Positions 9,606-18,013 of a DNA stretch of 64,000 nucleotides are shown in pieces (position 1 is the first letter of the stretch; each line of letters opens with the position of its first letter). Position numbers and translations under genes: made by a program. Source of the DNA: Jeongeupia wiesaeckerbachi (lineage in GTDB: Bacteria > Pseudomonadota > Gammaproteobacteria > Burkholderiales > Chitinibacteraceae); the NCBI RefSeq assembly GCF_050916355.1, contig NZ_CP136946.1:2790001-2854000 (forward strand). Reading direction: 5' to 3'. The notes under the pieces are model-generated. The model had not been told where the DNA came from and made no database searches. It saw only the letters and a list, made by a program, of their open reading frames with translations.

Positions 9606-9649
9606 CGCCATCGCCATTCGAGCCAGATTTCGTTGGAGTGAAACGCCAT
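9596..9649 (-). CDS. trpL: Tryptophan operon leader peptide
   Basis: A 17-codon reading frame, MAFHSNEIWLEWRWRRW, with four TGG codons in its last nine and a TAA stop 47 bases before trpE. Four Trp codons in a peptide this short, directly between a good promoter and trpE, is the hallmark of a ribosome-stalling leader. The ATG has no clear Shine-Dalgarno sequence, which is the weak point. The peptide itself should have no function; its translation would report the supply of charged tRNA-Trp. Confidence 0.85.
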   Translation of the reverse strand: MAFHSNEIWLEWRWRRW

Positions 9650-9686
9650 GATCAGGTATCGGAGAGGTGCTTGGGGGATGTCTTGT

Positions 9687-9715
9687 ATCTTGCCCAATGC
9701 GGCTGCAGGGGTCAA
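9687..9715 (-). promoter_or_regulatory. Promoter of the trp operon
   Basis: On the minus strand TTGACC (9710-9715), 17 bases, then CAAGAT (9687-9692). The -35 is near consensus; the -10 is only fair. Transcription would start near 9680, giving about 30 bases of leader before the trpL start codon. It lies directly after the mltA stop codon, so the trp cluster is probably not co-transcribed with mltA alone. Confidence 0.6.
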
Positions 9716-9756
9716 CCGCGTTGGCGCGGCTGCCCCGATATCGCGCCAGACGCGCC

Positions 9757-10962
9757 TCAGTTGGCGTCCGGGAGCGGTTCTCCCTTGGGCCAGAGCAGCC
9801 AAAGCCGGCCGGGCTGCTTCATCTTGCCGGCGAGTTCACCGGCTGCATCGCCCTTGCCCCAGAAGAAATCGGCGCGCACCTGGCCGCGGATGGCGCCGCC
9901 GGTATCCTGTGCCGCGGCGATCCGCGTCAGCGGTGCACCGTCGGGTCGCGTGGTGTCGATCAGCATCGGTACGCCGGCGGGCACGTGCTTGGTATCGACG
10001 GCCAGGCTGTAGCCGGCTGTCAGCGGCACACCCAGCGAGCCGATCGGACCTTCATCGCTGTCCGGCAGCGTGCGGAAGAACACATAGCTCGGGTTGCTGG
10101 CGACCAGCTGGTTTATCTTGGCCGGATTGGCGCGTGCCCAGGCGCGGATGCTTTGCATGCTGACGTCGGCAGCCTTGAGTTCGCCTTGTTCGATCAGCCA
10201 TTTGCCGATCGCGCGGTAGGGCCAGCCGTTCTGGTCGGCGTAGCCGAGGCGCAGTTCACGTCCATCGGTCAGACGGACACGGCCAGAGCCCTGTACCTGC
10301 AAAAACTGCAGATCCATCGGATCGGGCAGCCAGGCGAGCACCGGCGCATCGAGTTTGCTGCTGCGGGCGAGCCGGGCGATTTCATCCGCGTCGGCGTAGG
10401 GCTTCAACGCTTTTCCGTCCAGACGGCCGCGCAGGCGTTTGCCTTTCAGTTCCGGATAAACACTGTCGAGCTGAACGGTGATCATGTCGTTCGGCGGCCC
10501 ATAGACCGGTACGGTGTTCTGGCTGGTGCGCTTCAGGCTGCCGGCGTAAACCGGTTCATAGTAGCCGGTGATCAAGCCCTGACTGCTGCCATCGGCGTTG
10601 CGTAGCGTTAGCGGGGTGAAGCGGCTGGTCAGGAATGCACGGACGCTGGCGGCATTTTTCGGCAGCTGAGCGGCATCGGCGCACAGCGTCGCCCAGCGCG
10701 CCTGCTTTTGCAGTCGCGGGCAGCCGCGTTGCCAGGCATTGAAGCCGGCCAGCCAATCGGCGTCGCTGGTGACGGGCAGTGCTGACCAGTCGACGGCCTG
10801 GTAGGGCGCCATGTCCGTGCTGGGCAGGGGGGCTGGCGTCGGCGTGACCGGTGGCGTGGGTTGCGATGGTGAGGAGGGGGCGGGCGGGGTGGCGCAGGCG
10901 GCGAGAACGAGTGTGGCGGCGACGCCGGAAAGCCGGCGTACAAAATGCGAAATCTGGGTCAT
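9757..10962 (-). CDS. mltA: Membrane-bound lytic murein transglycosylase A
   Basis: Cleaves peptidoglycan glycan strands to give anhydromuropeptides. The 401-residue protein begins with a lipoprotein signal, LVLAACATPP, so it should be anchored to the outer membrane facing the periplasm. A Pro/Thr-rich linker follows (about 26-55). The MltA domain shows LITGYYEPVYAGS, VQGSGRVRLTDG and the C-terminal 3D domain with AAQDTGGAIRGQVRADFFWG, which carries the catalytic Asp region. The start at 10962 is chosen for the lipobox; its ATG overlaps the stop of the PhaM-like gene, so the two are translationally coupled. Confidence 0.95.
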   Translation of the reverse strand: MTQISHFVRRLSGVAATLVLAACATPPAPSSPSQPTPPVTPTPAPLPSTDMAPYQAVDWSALPVTSDADWLAGFNAWQRGCPRLQKQARWATLCADAAQLPKNAASVRAFLTSRFTPLTLRNADGSSQGLITGYYEPVYAGSLKRTSQNTVPVYGPPNDMITVQLDSVYPELKGKRLRGRLDGKALKPYADADEIARLARSSKLDAPVLAWLPDPMDLQFLQVQGSGRVRLTDGRELRLGYADQNGWPYRAIGKWLIEQGELKAADVSMQSIRAWARANPAKINQLVASNPSYVFFRTLPDSDEGPIGSLGVPLTAGYSLAVDTKHVPAGVPMLIDTTRPDGAPLTRIAAAQDTGGAIRGQVRADFFWGKGDAAGELAGKMKQPGRLWLLWPKGEPLPDAN

Positions 10963-11213
10963 CAGGGCGTGGTGTCGGGGTTGGGGTCGATGCCTTTCTT
11001 GAACGCCTGCAGTCCGGCTTTCTGCATTTCCAGCGTCTTGACGGTCATCTGCAGCATGCCGACCTGCATCGTTAACCATTGCTCAATCGTGCGCATTTCG
11101 ACGATCTTGCGGTCGATTTCTTCTTCGGTCAGCGGTGGCATGAAGGGGTTGGGCGTGCCCGGCTTCAGGAATTGCGTAAAGAAGCCGAACGGGTCTTGCG
11201 GGGATTCGCTCAT
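10962..11213 (-). CDS. PhaM-like protein (polyhydroxyalkanoate granule-associated family)
   Basis: An 83-residue protein with the pattern of the PhaM family: a short N-terminus with DPFGFFTQFL, PFMPPLTEEEIDRKI, then a helix RTIEQWLTMQVGMLQMTVKT leading into TLEMQKAGLQ. In Ralstonia PhaM binds PHB synthase and DNA and helps share out granules; that protein has a longer basic C-terminus, which is absent here. The start MSESPQDPF (11213) is preferred over an upstream in-frame ATG. It overlaps mltA by one base. A phasin gene 6 kb away is consistent with PHA metabolism. Confidence 0.65.
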   Translation of the reverse strand: MSESPQDPFGFFTQFLKPGTPNPFMPPLTEEEIDRKIVEMRTIEQWLTMQVGMLQMTVKTLEMQKAGLQAFKKGIDPNPDTTP

Positions 11214-11245
11214 GGCGGGCTCCGGAAGCAACGGCGGGCACAGCG

Positions 11246-11281
11246 GGAAGCGGTGCGGCCCCACGGCGTGGGACCGCTTCC
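11246..11281 (-). terminator. Long hairpin after maeB
   Basis: GGAAGCGGT and ACCGCTTCC flank an inner CCCAC/GTGGG stem, just downstream of the maeB stop. On the minus strand there is no T tract after it, so its strength as a terminator for maeB is uncertain; a GATTTTA follows it on the plus strand. Confidence 0.5.
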
Positions 11282-11285
11282 GATT

Positions 11286-13556
11286 TTAGACCTTTGCGGC
11301 GGCCTGTACTGCAGCAAGTGCAGCCATATTGACCAGACGACGGACCGAGGCGGTCGGCGTCAGGATATGGGCCGGCTTCGAGATGCCCAGCAGGATCGGG
11401 CCGATGGTCACGCCGTCGCCGGCGGTCATCTTCAGCAGGTTGAACGAGATGTTCGCTGCGTCCAGATTCGGCATGATCAGGAGGTTGGCGTCGCCCTTGA
11501 GCGTCGATTGCGGGAACACTTGCTGACGGATTTCGGCCGACAGCGCCGCATCGCCATGCATCTCACCGTCGACATCCAGATCGGGTGCCTGTTCGCGCAG
11601 CAGTTCGAGCGTGTTGCGCATCTTCAGCGCCGAAGGATCGCTCAGCGTGCCGAAGCTCGAGTGCGACAGCAGTGCTACCTGCGGCTGGATGCCGAAGTTG
11701 CGCACGGTGTCGGCGGCGAGCTGGGTGATCTCGGCCAGTTGGCCGGGGCTCGGGTCCTGGTTCACATAGGTGTCGGTGATGAAGATGTTGCCGGTCGGCA
11801 GCAGCAGCGCGTTCATGGCTGCGGTCGTCGTTGCGCCGTCTTGCAGGCCGAGCACGTTTTCCAGGTACCAGTGGTGACGATGGTACTGACCGTGGGTGCC
11901 GCAGATCAGCGCGTCGGCTTCGCCGCGCTTGACCATCAAGGCGCCGATCAGCGTGGTCTTGCTGCGGACATCGGCCTGAGCCAACTCTTCCGACACGCCC
12001 TTGCGCATCATCATCGAGTGGTACAGCGTCCAGTATTCGCGGTAACGCGGGTCGCTTTCCTGGTTGCACAGCTCGAAATCGACGCCGGGGCGGATGCGCA
12101 GGCCGAGTTTCTCGATCCGGTTCTGGATGACGCTCGGACGGCCGATGACGATGGGGAAGCACAGGCCGAGGTCGATGACTTCCTGCACCGCGTGCAGCAC
12201 GCGCAGATCTTCGCCTTCGCAGAACACCACGCGCTTCTTGGCCTTGCGCGCGGCAGCGAAGACCGGACGCATGAACAAGTTGGATTTATAGACGAACTGC
12301 GTCAGCTCTTCGGTGTAGATGCCGAAGTCCTCGATCGGTCGCGTGGCGACGCCGGCTTCCATTGCCGCACGGGCAACGGCCGGGGCGATCTTGATGATCA
12401 GGCGCGGATCGAACGGCTTCGGAATCAGGTACTCGGCGCCGAAAGTCAGGTTCTCGTTGGCATAGGTGTCGGCGACGACGTCGGACTGTTCGGCCAGTGC
12501 CAGCTCGGCAATTGCGTTGACCGCGGCGTGCTTCATGCTCTCGGTGATCGCCGTTGCGCCGACGTCGAGCGCGCCGCGGAACATGAACGGGAAGCACAGC
12601 ACGTTGTTGACCTGGTTCGGGTAGTCCGAACGGCCGGTGCAAACAATGGCGTCCGGGCGCACGGCCTTGACGTCGGGCGGCGAGATTTCCGGGTCGGGGT
12701 TGGACAGCGCCAGGATCAGCGGGTGATCGGCCATGCTCTTGGCCATGTCTTGCGACATCACGCCCGGGCCGGACAGGCCGAGGAACACATCGGCGCCGCC
12801 AATGGCGTCTTGCAGCGTGCGTGCTTCGGTATCGCGGGCGTAGCGTTGCTTGGTTTCATCCAGGTTGGTGCGGCCGGTGTGGATCACGCCCTTGGAGTCG
12901 CAGACGAGGACGTTTTCGCGCTTCACGCCGAGGGACACCAGCAGATCGAGGCAGGCAATCGCGGCAGCGCCGGCGCCCGAGGCCACCAGTTTCACTTCGC
13001 CGATCTGCTTGCCGATCAGCTTGAGGCCGTTCTTGACCGCCGCGCCGACGATGATGGCCGTGCCGTGCTGGTCGTCGTGGAAGACCGGGATGTTCATCCG
13101 TTCGCGCAGCTTCTGTTCGACGTAGAAGCACTCGGGCGCCTTGATGTCTTCCAGGTTGATGCCGCCGAAGGTCGGTTCGAGCGAGGCGATGATTTCGACC
13201 AGTTTTTCCGGGTCTTTCTCGTCAATTTCAATGTCGAATACATCGATTCCGGCGAACTTTTTGAACAGCACGCCCTTGCCTTCCATCACCGGCTTGCCGG
13301 CCAGTGGGCCGATATCGCCGAGGCCCAGCACGGCGGTGCCGTTGGTGATCACGGCGACCAGATTGCCGCGCGCAGTCATATTGCGCGCTTCGGCTTCGTC
13401 CTCAACGATGGCCATGCAGGCGTAGGCAACGCCCGGCGAGTAGGCGAGCGCCAGTTCTCGCTGGCTCGATAACCCCTTGGTCGGCGAGACCTGGATCTTG
13501 CCCGGCTTCGGGTAGCGGTGGTAATCGAGGGCCTTTCGTTTGAGTTCTTCGTCCAT
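11286..13556 (-). CDS. maeB: NADP-dependent malic enzyme with phosphotransacetylase-like domain
   Basis: Oxidative decarboxylation of malate to pyruvate with NADPH formation. At 756 residues it has the two-part MaeB layout: an N-terminal malic enzyme (about 1-430) with YSPGVAYAC, NGTAVLGLGDIG, KPVMEGKGVLFKKFAGIDVF and the dinucleotide turn SGAGAAAIACLDLL, then a PTA-like domain (about 430-750) with VVFCEGEDLRVLHA. The PTA part of this family is regulatory rather than catalytic in studied enzymes. CGGAGAACC precedes the ATG. NADPH supply fits with the PHA-related genes nearby, but that link is inference. Confidence 0.96.
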   Translation of the reverse strand: MDEELKRKALDYHRYPKPGKIQVSPTKGLSSQRELALAYSPGVAYACMAIVEDEAEARNMTARGNLVAVITNGTAVLGLGDIGPLAGKPVMEGKGVLFKKFAGIDVFDIEIDEKDPEKLVEIIASLEPTFGGINLEDIKAPECFYVEQKLRERMNIPVFHDDQHGTAIIVGAAVKNGLKLIGKQIGEVKLVASGAGAAAIACLDLLVSLGVKRENVLVCDSKGVIHTGRTNLDETKQRYARDTEARTLQDAIGGADVFLGLSGPGVMSQDMAKSMADHPLILALSNPDPEISPPDVKAVRPDAIVCTGRSDYPNQVNNVLCFPFMFRGALDVGATAITESMKHAAVNAIAELALAEQSDVVADTYANENLTFGAEYLIPKPFDPRLIIKIAPAVARAAMEAGVATRPIEDFGIYTEELTQFVYKSNLFMRPVFAAARKAKKRVVFCEGEDLRVLHAVQEVIDLGLCFPIVIGRPSVIQNRIEKLGLRIRPGVDFELCNQESDPRYREYWTLYHSMMMRKGVSEELAQADVRSKTTLIGALMVKRGEADALICGTHGQYHRHHWYLENVLGLQDGATTTAAMNALLLPTGNIFITDTYVNQDPSPGQLAEITQLAADTVRNFGIQPQVALLSHSSFGTLSDPSALKMRNTLELLREQAPDLDVDGEMHGDAALSAEIRQQVFPQSTLKGDANLLIMPNLDAANISFNLLKMTAGDGVTIGPILLGISKPAHILTPTASVRRLVNMAALAAVQAAAKV

Positions 13557-13720
13557 TTGGTTCTCCGTTGTGCCGGATACGCAGCCGTTCCGGTCTGATT
13601 GGGTTGTGAGCAGATGTTGTGATGCTGGGCGTGACGACAGGTGATTTCAAGCTAGGGTTTTGCCGGATGGGGGATACGCGTATTCCTTAGTGGCATTGTT
13701 TTTTGCATCGAGCAAACGGC

Positions 13721-13748
13721 ACGGGCCGAACTTTGCAGTCCGGCCCGT
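13721..13748 (-). terminator. Hairpin after dnaE
   Basis: ACGGGCCG / CGGCCCGT, an 8-bp GC-rich stem with a loop of about 12 bases, beginning five bases after the dnaE stop. The T tract on the minus strand is short (GCCGTTTGC), so termination is likely but not certain. Confidence 0.6.
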
Positions 13749-13753
13749 CGGGC

Positions 13754-16700
13754 TCAGAAACGGATTTTTACTGCATCGTTACCCAGCCACGCCTGCAGTT
13801 CGGCGATCAGTGCGTCGTGCAGCGTCACCCTCCAGTCGAGCCCCAGTCGCAGCGCGCAGCGCGCGCCCTGGGTGCGGTAGTCGATCTCGACCGCGCAGGC
13901 GCCGCCGCCGTGCGTGGTCAGCAGCGAGGTCAGGCGCGCAGCGTCGGCATTGCCGTTGATCTGCAGATTGAGCGAGCGCGCGAAGTGGCTGCGCGCTTCT
14001 GCGACATCCATCACCGCGTCGGCGATCACGCGCAGGCCGCCCGAAAAGCGGTCCTCGCTGACCTTGCCGGCGACGACCAGCAGCGTGTCGTCCTTGAGCT
14101 TGGTGCGCTGCGCCTCGAAGACTTCCGAGTACAACGCCACTTCGATCTTGGCGTTACCGTCGTCGAGCTGCAAAAAGGCCATCCGGCCACGATCGCCGTT
14201 CTTGATCCGCAGGCCACCGACAATGCCGGCGAGGTATTGCAGCTCGCGCTTGGGCTCGAGCCGGTCGAGCCGGGTCTTGATCAGGCCTTTCAGGTCCTTG
14301 GCGTGCGCATCGAACGGATGACCCGATAGGTAGTGACCGAGCGCGGTTTTCTCTTCGGCAAGCTTGACCTTGTCGTCCCAGCGCGCGGTTTCGATCGGCT
14401 CGACCGTCGGAACGGCCGATGGCTCGAAGATGTCGAACAGCGAGTTCTGGTTGGCGTTGGCGGCCTCGGCTTCGGCCAGCTTCATCGCCTGCTCGACATT
14501 GGCCATCAGCCGTGCGCGGTGGTCATCGATGGCGTCGAAGGCACCGCCACGAATCAGCGCCTCGAGTACGCGCTTGTTGACTTCCTTCTTGTCGGTGCGC
14601 CGGCAGAAATCGTACAGGTCCTTGAACGGGCCGTTGGCCTTGCGCTCGGCGACGATCTGTTCGACCGCCCCCTGACCCACGCCCTTGATTGCGCCGAGCG
14701 CATAGCGGATTTGTCGCTTGCCGACCGGGACGAAGCGGTAAACGCTTTCGTTGATGTCGGGCGGCAGCATTTCCAGCCGGTTTTTCTCGATGCAGTCGTC
14801 GTAGAAGATCTTCAGCTGGTCGGTGTTGTCGAGTTCCGAGCTCATCGTCGCGGCCATGAACGCCGCGGTGTGATGCGCCTTCAGCCACGCGGTGTGGTAC
14901 GACACCACCGCGTACGCCGCCGTGTGCGACTTGTTGAAGCCGTACTCGGCAAACTTGGCCATCAGGTCGAACAGCATTTCTGCGAGCTGAGGGTCGTAGC
15001 CTTTCTTCTTTGCACCGTCGGCGATCATCTCGCGGTGCTTGGCCATCTCTTCGGGCTTCTTCTTGCCCATGGCGCGCCGCAGCATGTCGGCGCCGCCCAG
15101 CGTATAGCCGCCGATGATCTGCGAAATCTGCATCACCTGTTCCTGATACACGATCACGCCGTAAGTCGGTTCGAGGCAGCGCTCCAGGTCGGGGTGGAAG
15201 TAATCGGGGACTTCCAGGCCCTTCTTGCGGTTGATGAAGGTGTCGACCATGCCCGAACCGAGCGGGCCCGGACGATACAGCGCCAGCACGGCGATGATGT
15301 CTTCGAAACGGTCGGGTTGCAGCTTTTCGAGCAGCCGCTTCATGCCGTCCGATTCAACCTGGAAGACGGCGGTGGTGTTGGCGTCGCGGAAAACCTGATA
15401 GGCGGCCTGATCCTCGAAACCCAGGCTCATCAGGTCGAGATACTCGCCGGTCTGCTCTTTGATGTACTGCAGCGCCAGCTCGATAATCGTCAGGTTTCTC
15501 AGGCCCAGAAAGTCGAACTTCACCAACCCGATCGACTCGACGTCGTCCTTGTCGAGCATCGACACCGGCGACGCATCGACGCCACTGGCCTGATAGACCG
15601 GGCAGAAATCGGTGATCTGGCCCGGCGCGATCAGCACGCCGCCGGCGTGCATGCCGATATTGCGGGTCATGCCTTCGAGCTTGAGCGCCAGCTCCCACAG
15701 CTCCTTGACTTCGTCCTCGTTGCGGACGCGCTCGGCCAGCTCGGGCACCATCTCGACCGCGTCGTCGAGGCTGAAATGCTTGCCCGGCGCGGCCGGAATC
15801 ATCTTCGACAAACCGTCGCAGAACATATAAGGCAGGTCGAGCACGCGGCCGACGTCGCGCACCACGGCCTTGGCGGCCATGGTGCCGAAGGTGGCGATCT
15901 GGCTGACTGCCTCGGCGCCATACTTCTCGCGCACGTACTCGATCACGCGCCAGCGGTTGTCCTGGCAGAAGTCGATGTCGAAGTCGGGCATCGAGACCCG
16001 TTCCGGGTTCAGGAAACGTTCGAACAGCAGCGCGTACGCAGTCGGGTCGATGTCGGTAATGCCGAGCGAATACGCCACCAGCGAACCGGCGCCCGAACCC
16101 CGGCCCGGGCCGACCGGACAACCGTTTTGCTTGGCCCAGACAATGAAGTCGGCCACGATCAGGAAGTAGCCCGGGAAACCCATCTGGATGATGGTGTCGG
16201 TCTCGAACTTCAGGCGATCAAGATAGCGCGGGCGTTCGGCATCGCGGGCGGCGACGTCCGGATACAGCAGTGCCAGCCGCGATTCGAGTCCTTCCTTGGC
16301 GAGGTGGACAAGATAGTCGTCCAGCGTCATGCCGTCGGGCGTAGGGAAGTCCGGCAGGTAGTTCTTGCCGAGCGTGACGCTCAGATTGCAACGCTGCGCG
16401 ATCGCGACCGAATTGGCCAGCGCTTCGGGCAGGTCGGCAAACAGTTCGGCCATCTCGGCCGGTGTCTTGAAGTACTGGTCGTCGGTGAACAGCTTGGGCC
16501 GGCGCTTGTCGGCGACCATATAGCCTTCGGCAATGCAGACGCGCGCCTCGTGCGCCTTGAAGTCGTCCGCCGCCATGAACTGGATCGGGTGCGTGGCGAC
16601 GACCGGCAGGTCGAGATCGGAGGCGATGTCGAGCTGACCCTGCACGCACGGTTCGCACTCGGACTGGCCACTGCGCTGCAGCTCCAGATAGAAGTTGCCG

Positions 16701-17191
16701 GCGAACTGCCCGCTCCACCACTGCGCGACGGCCTTGGCCGCGTCGTAGTTGCCGGACAGCAGTGTCTGGCCGATTTCGCCCTGATGCCCACCCGACAGGC
16801 ACAGCAGATGGCTGTTGTCGCCCTCGGCAATCCAGTCCTTGCGCAGCTCGGCGCGGTCGCGGTACTGATTGTCGCGATACGCGCGCGTCAGCAGCTCGCA
16901 TAAGCGGCCGTAGCCGTCGCGATCGCGCGCTAGCAGCAGCACGCGGAACGGCTTGTCGCGATCCGCCTCGTTCTCGATCCAGGCATCCAGACCGACGATG
17001 GGCTTGATCCCTGCGCTGCGGCAGGCTTTGTAGTGCTTGACCAGACCAAACAGGTTCATCAGGTCGGACACGCCGAGCGCGGGCATGCCGAGTTTTTGGG
17101 CATGCTTGACGGCGTCGTCGATCCGGACGATGCCGTCGGTCACAGAGAATTCGGAGTGCAGGCGGAGATGGATAAAGGCGGGCTGATTCAT
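13754..17191 (-). CDS. dnaE: DNA polymerase III alpha subunit
   Basis: The replicative polymerase. The 1145-residue chain has the N-terminal PHP domain opening FIHLRLHSEFSVTDGIV, the polymerase palm with the catalytic pair in MPDFDIDFC (about 405), VGPGRGSGAGSLVAYSLGIT, the tandem HhH region, and the C-terminal OB fold (about 990-1060) with LQLDDGNAKIEVALYSEVFE. A QNSLFDIF element near residue 920 matches the internal beta-clamp binding motif. It is a DnaE1-type enzyme by length. No clear Shine-Dalgarno sequence precedes ATG 17191. It is divergent from the phasin gene. Confidence 0.97.
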   Translation of the reverse strand: MNQPAFIHLRLHSEFSVTDGIVRIDDAVKHAQKLGMPALGVSDLMNLFGLVKHYKACRSAGIKPIVGLDAWIENEADRDKPFRVLLLARDRDGYGRLCELLTRAYRDNQYRDRAELRKDWIAEGDNSHLLCLSGGHQGEIGQTLLSGNYDAAKAVAQWWSGQFAGNFYLELQRSGQSECEPCVQGQLDIASDLDLPVVATHPIQFMAADDFKAHEARVCIAEGYMVADKRRPKLFTDDQYFKTPAEMAELFADLPEALANSVAIAQRCNLSVTLGKNYLPDFPTPDGMTLDDYLVHLAKEGLESRLALLYPDVAARDAERPRYLDRLKFETDTIIQMGFPGYFLIVADFIVWAKQNGCPVGPGRGSGAGSLVAYSLGITDIDPTAYALLFERFLNPERVSMPDFDIDFCQDNRWRVIEYVREKYGAEAVSQIATFGTMAAKAVVRDVGRVLDLPYMFCDGLSKMIPAAPGKHFSLDDAVEMVPELAERVRNEDEVKELWELALKLEGMTRNIGMHAGGVLIAPGQITDFCPVYQASGVDASPVSMLDKDDVESIGLVKFDFLGLRNLTIIELALQYIKEQTGEYLDLMSLGFEDQAAYQVFRDANTTAVFQVESDGMKRLLEKLQPDRFEDIIAVLALYRPGPLGSGMVDTFINRKKGLEVPDYFHPDLERCLEPTYGVIVYQEQVMQISQIIGGYTLGGADMLRRAMGKKKPEEMAKHREMIADGAKKKGYDPQLAEMLFDLMAKFAEYGFNKSHTAAYAVVSYHTAWLKAHHTAAFMAATMSSELDNTDQLKIFYDDCIEKNRLEMLPPDINESVYRFVPVGKRQIRYALGAIKGVGQGAVEQIVAERKANGPFKDLYDFCRRTDKKEVNKRVLEALIRGGAFDAIDDHRARLMANVEQAMKLAEAEAANANQNSLFDIFEPSAVPTVEPIETARWDDKVKLAEEKTALGHYLSGHPFDAHAKDLKGLIKTRLDRLEPKRELQYLAGIVGGLRIKNGDRGRMAFLQLDDGNAKIEVALYSEVFEAQRTKLKDDTLLVVAGKVSEDRFSGGLRVIADAVMDVAEARSHFARSLNLQINGNADAARLTSLLTTHGGGACAVEIDYRTQGARCALRLGLDWRVTLHDALIAELQAWLGNDAVKIRF

Positions 17192-17297
17192 CGCGACATT
17201 CTAGCATCCCGCCGACGGCGGTTTACTGTTCGCCGGACGGTTTACGCGGCGGGAAATGTGCCGTGGACGCCGGGTCAGGGGAGGGGGGGCGTTGTTA

Positions 17298-17312
17298 TTG
17301 TGCGGCGCACAA
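17298..17312. promoter_or_regulatory. Inverted repeat upstream of the phasin promoter
   Basis: TTGTGC-GGC-GCACAA, a perfect 6-bp inverted repeat, ten bases before the -35 of the phasin promoter. TGC/GCA-rich sites near phasin genes are bound by PhaR in other bacteria, so it may be an operator; this is inference. Confidence 0.45.
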
Positions 17313-17320
17313 AATAATGC

Positions 17321-17349
17321 TTGACGCAGGTGGGGGTGTTGATGAAAAT
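17321..17349 (+). promoter_or_regulatory. Promoter of the phasin gene
   Basis: TTGACG (17321-17326), 17 bases, GAAAAT (17344-17349): four of six matches at -10 and five of six at -35. Start near 17356. A TTGCAGTGCA element (17362-17371) lies just downstream of the start, where a bound repressor would block transcription. Confidence 0.65.
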
Positions 17350-17388
17350 GGCATCACAATGTTGCAGTGCACAAAGGAGAAATACACC

Positions 17389-17928
17389 ATGTTCAACGTC
17401 AATCAGTTTGCCGAAATCAATCAAGCCAATCTCGAAAAATCGCTGCGCCTGAGCCAGATCGCACTGGGCGGCGTTGAGCGCCTGATCAGCCTGCAACTCG
17501 GCATTGCCCGCGATCTGCTGGCTGAAAATGTCGAAACCGCCAAGTCGCTGGCCGAGGTCAAGGATGTTCAGGGGCTGGTGAATCTGCAGCGCCAACTGGC
17601 TCAGCCGTCGGTTGAAAAGACCATCGGCGTTGCTCGCACCGTGTTCGACGCTGCCAGCGCAACGCATCACGAACTGAGCGCGCTGATCGAAGAGCAAGTG
17701 CTGTCGTTCAACAAGAACCTGGTTGGCACGCTGGATAGCGCGATTCAAAACGCGCCGGCAGGCACCGGTGCTGCGGTCAGCGCGCTGCGCAGCGCCGTTG
17801 AAACGGCCAGCAACGCGTATGACGCCGTTGCCAAGACAACGCAAAAGCTGGCTAGTGAGTTTGTCGAAGCGACCACCAGTGGCGTTGAGCAAACCGTGAA
17901 GGCTGCTTCGCGCAAAGCTGCAGTCTAA
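17389..17928 (+). CDS. phaP: Phasin family protein (PHA granule surface)
   Basis: Phasins coat polyhydroxyalkanoate granules in the cytoplasm. The 179-residue, mostly helical, cysteine-free and Ala-rich chain opens MFNVNQFAEINQANLEKSLR, with LISLQLGIARDLLAENVETA and LQRQLAQPSVEKTIGVART, all typical of the phasin_2 family. The ATG at 17389 has AAAGGAGA eight bases upstream; the frame is open further up but without support. It has its own promoter with TGC/GCA palindromes and a strong terminator. No phaC or phaB is in the window, so PHA synthesis is inferred from this gene and the PhaM-like gene. Confidence 0.93.
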   Translation: MFNVNQFAEINQANLEKSLRLSQIALGGVERLISLQLGIARDLLAENVETAKSLAEVKDVQGLVNLQRQLAQPSVEKTIGVARTVFDAASATHHELSALIEEQVLSFNKNLVGTLDSAIQNAPAGTGAAVSALRSAVETASNAYDAVAKTTQKLASEFVEATTSGVEQTVKAASRKAAV

Positions 17929-17963
17929 GCACGAAATCTGTACCCCAAACAGGGGTGCTTGAA

Positions 17964-17995
17964 GCAAACGGCCGCCCCTTGGGGCGGCCGTTTGC
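17964..17995 (+). terminator. Strong hairpin terminator after the phasin gene
   Basis: GCAAACGGCCGCCCC, loop TT, GGGGCGGCCGTTTGC: a perfect 15-bp stem, placed between the convergent phasin gene and the gene at 18014. It lacks a long T tract, so it may depend on the TTTGC end of the stem. It can serve both directions. Confidence 0.8.
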
Positions 17996-18013
17996 ATGTC
18001 GGCATCAGGGTAC

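Noticed and set aside
11079..13472. Plus-strand frame of 797 codons opposite maeB.
   Set aside because: Shadow of maeB, no recognisable domain and no ribosome binding site.
14333..16903. Plus-strand frame of 856 codons inside dnaE.
   Set aside because: Composition is that of an antisense shadow; dnaE motifs on the other strand are complete.
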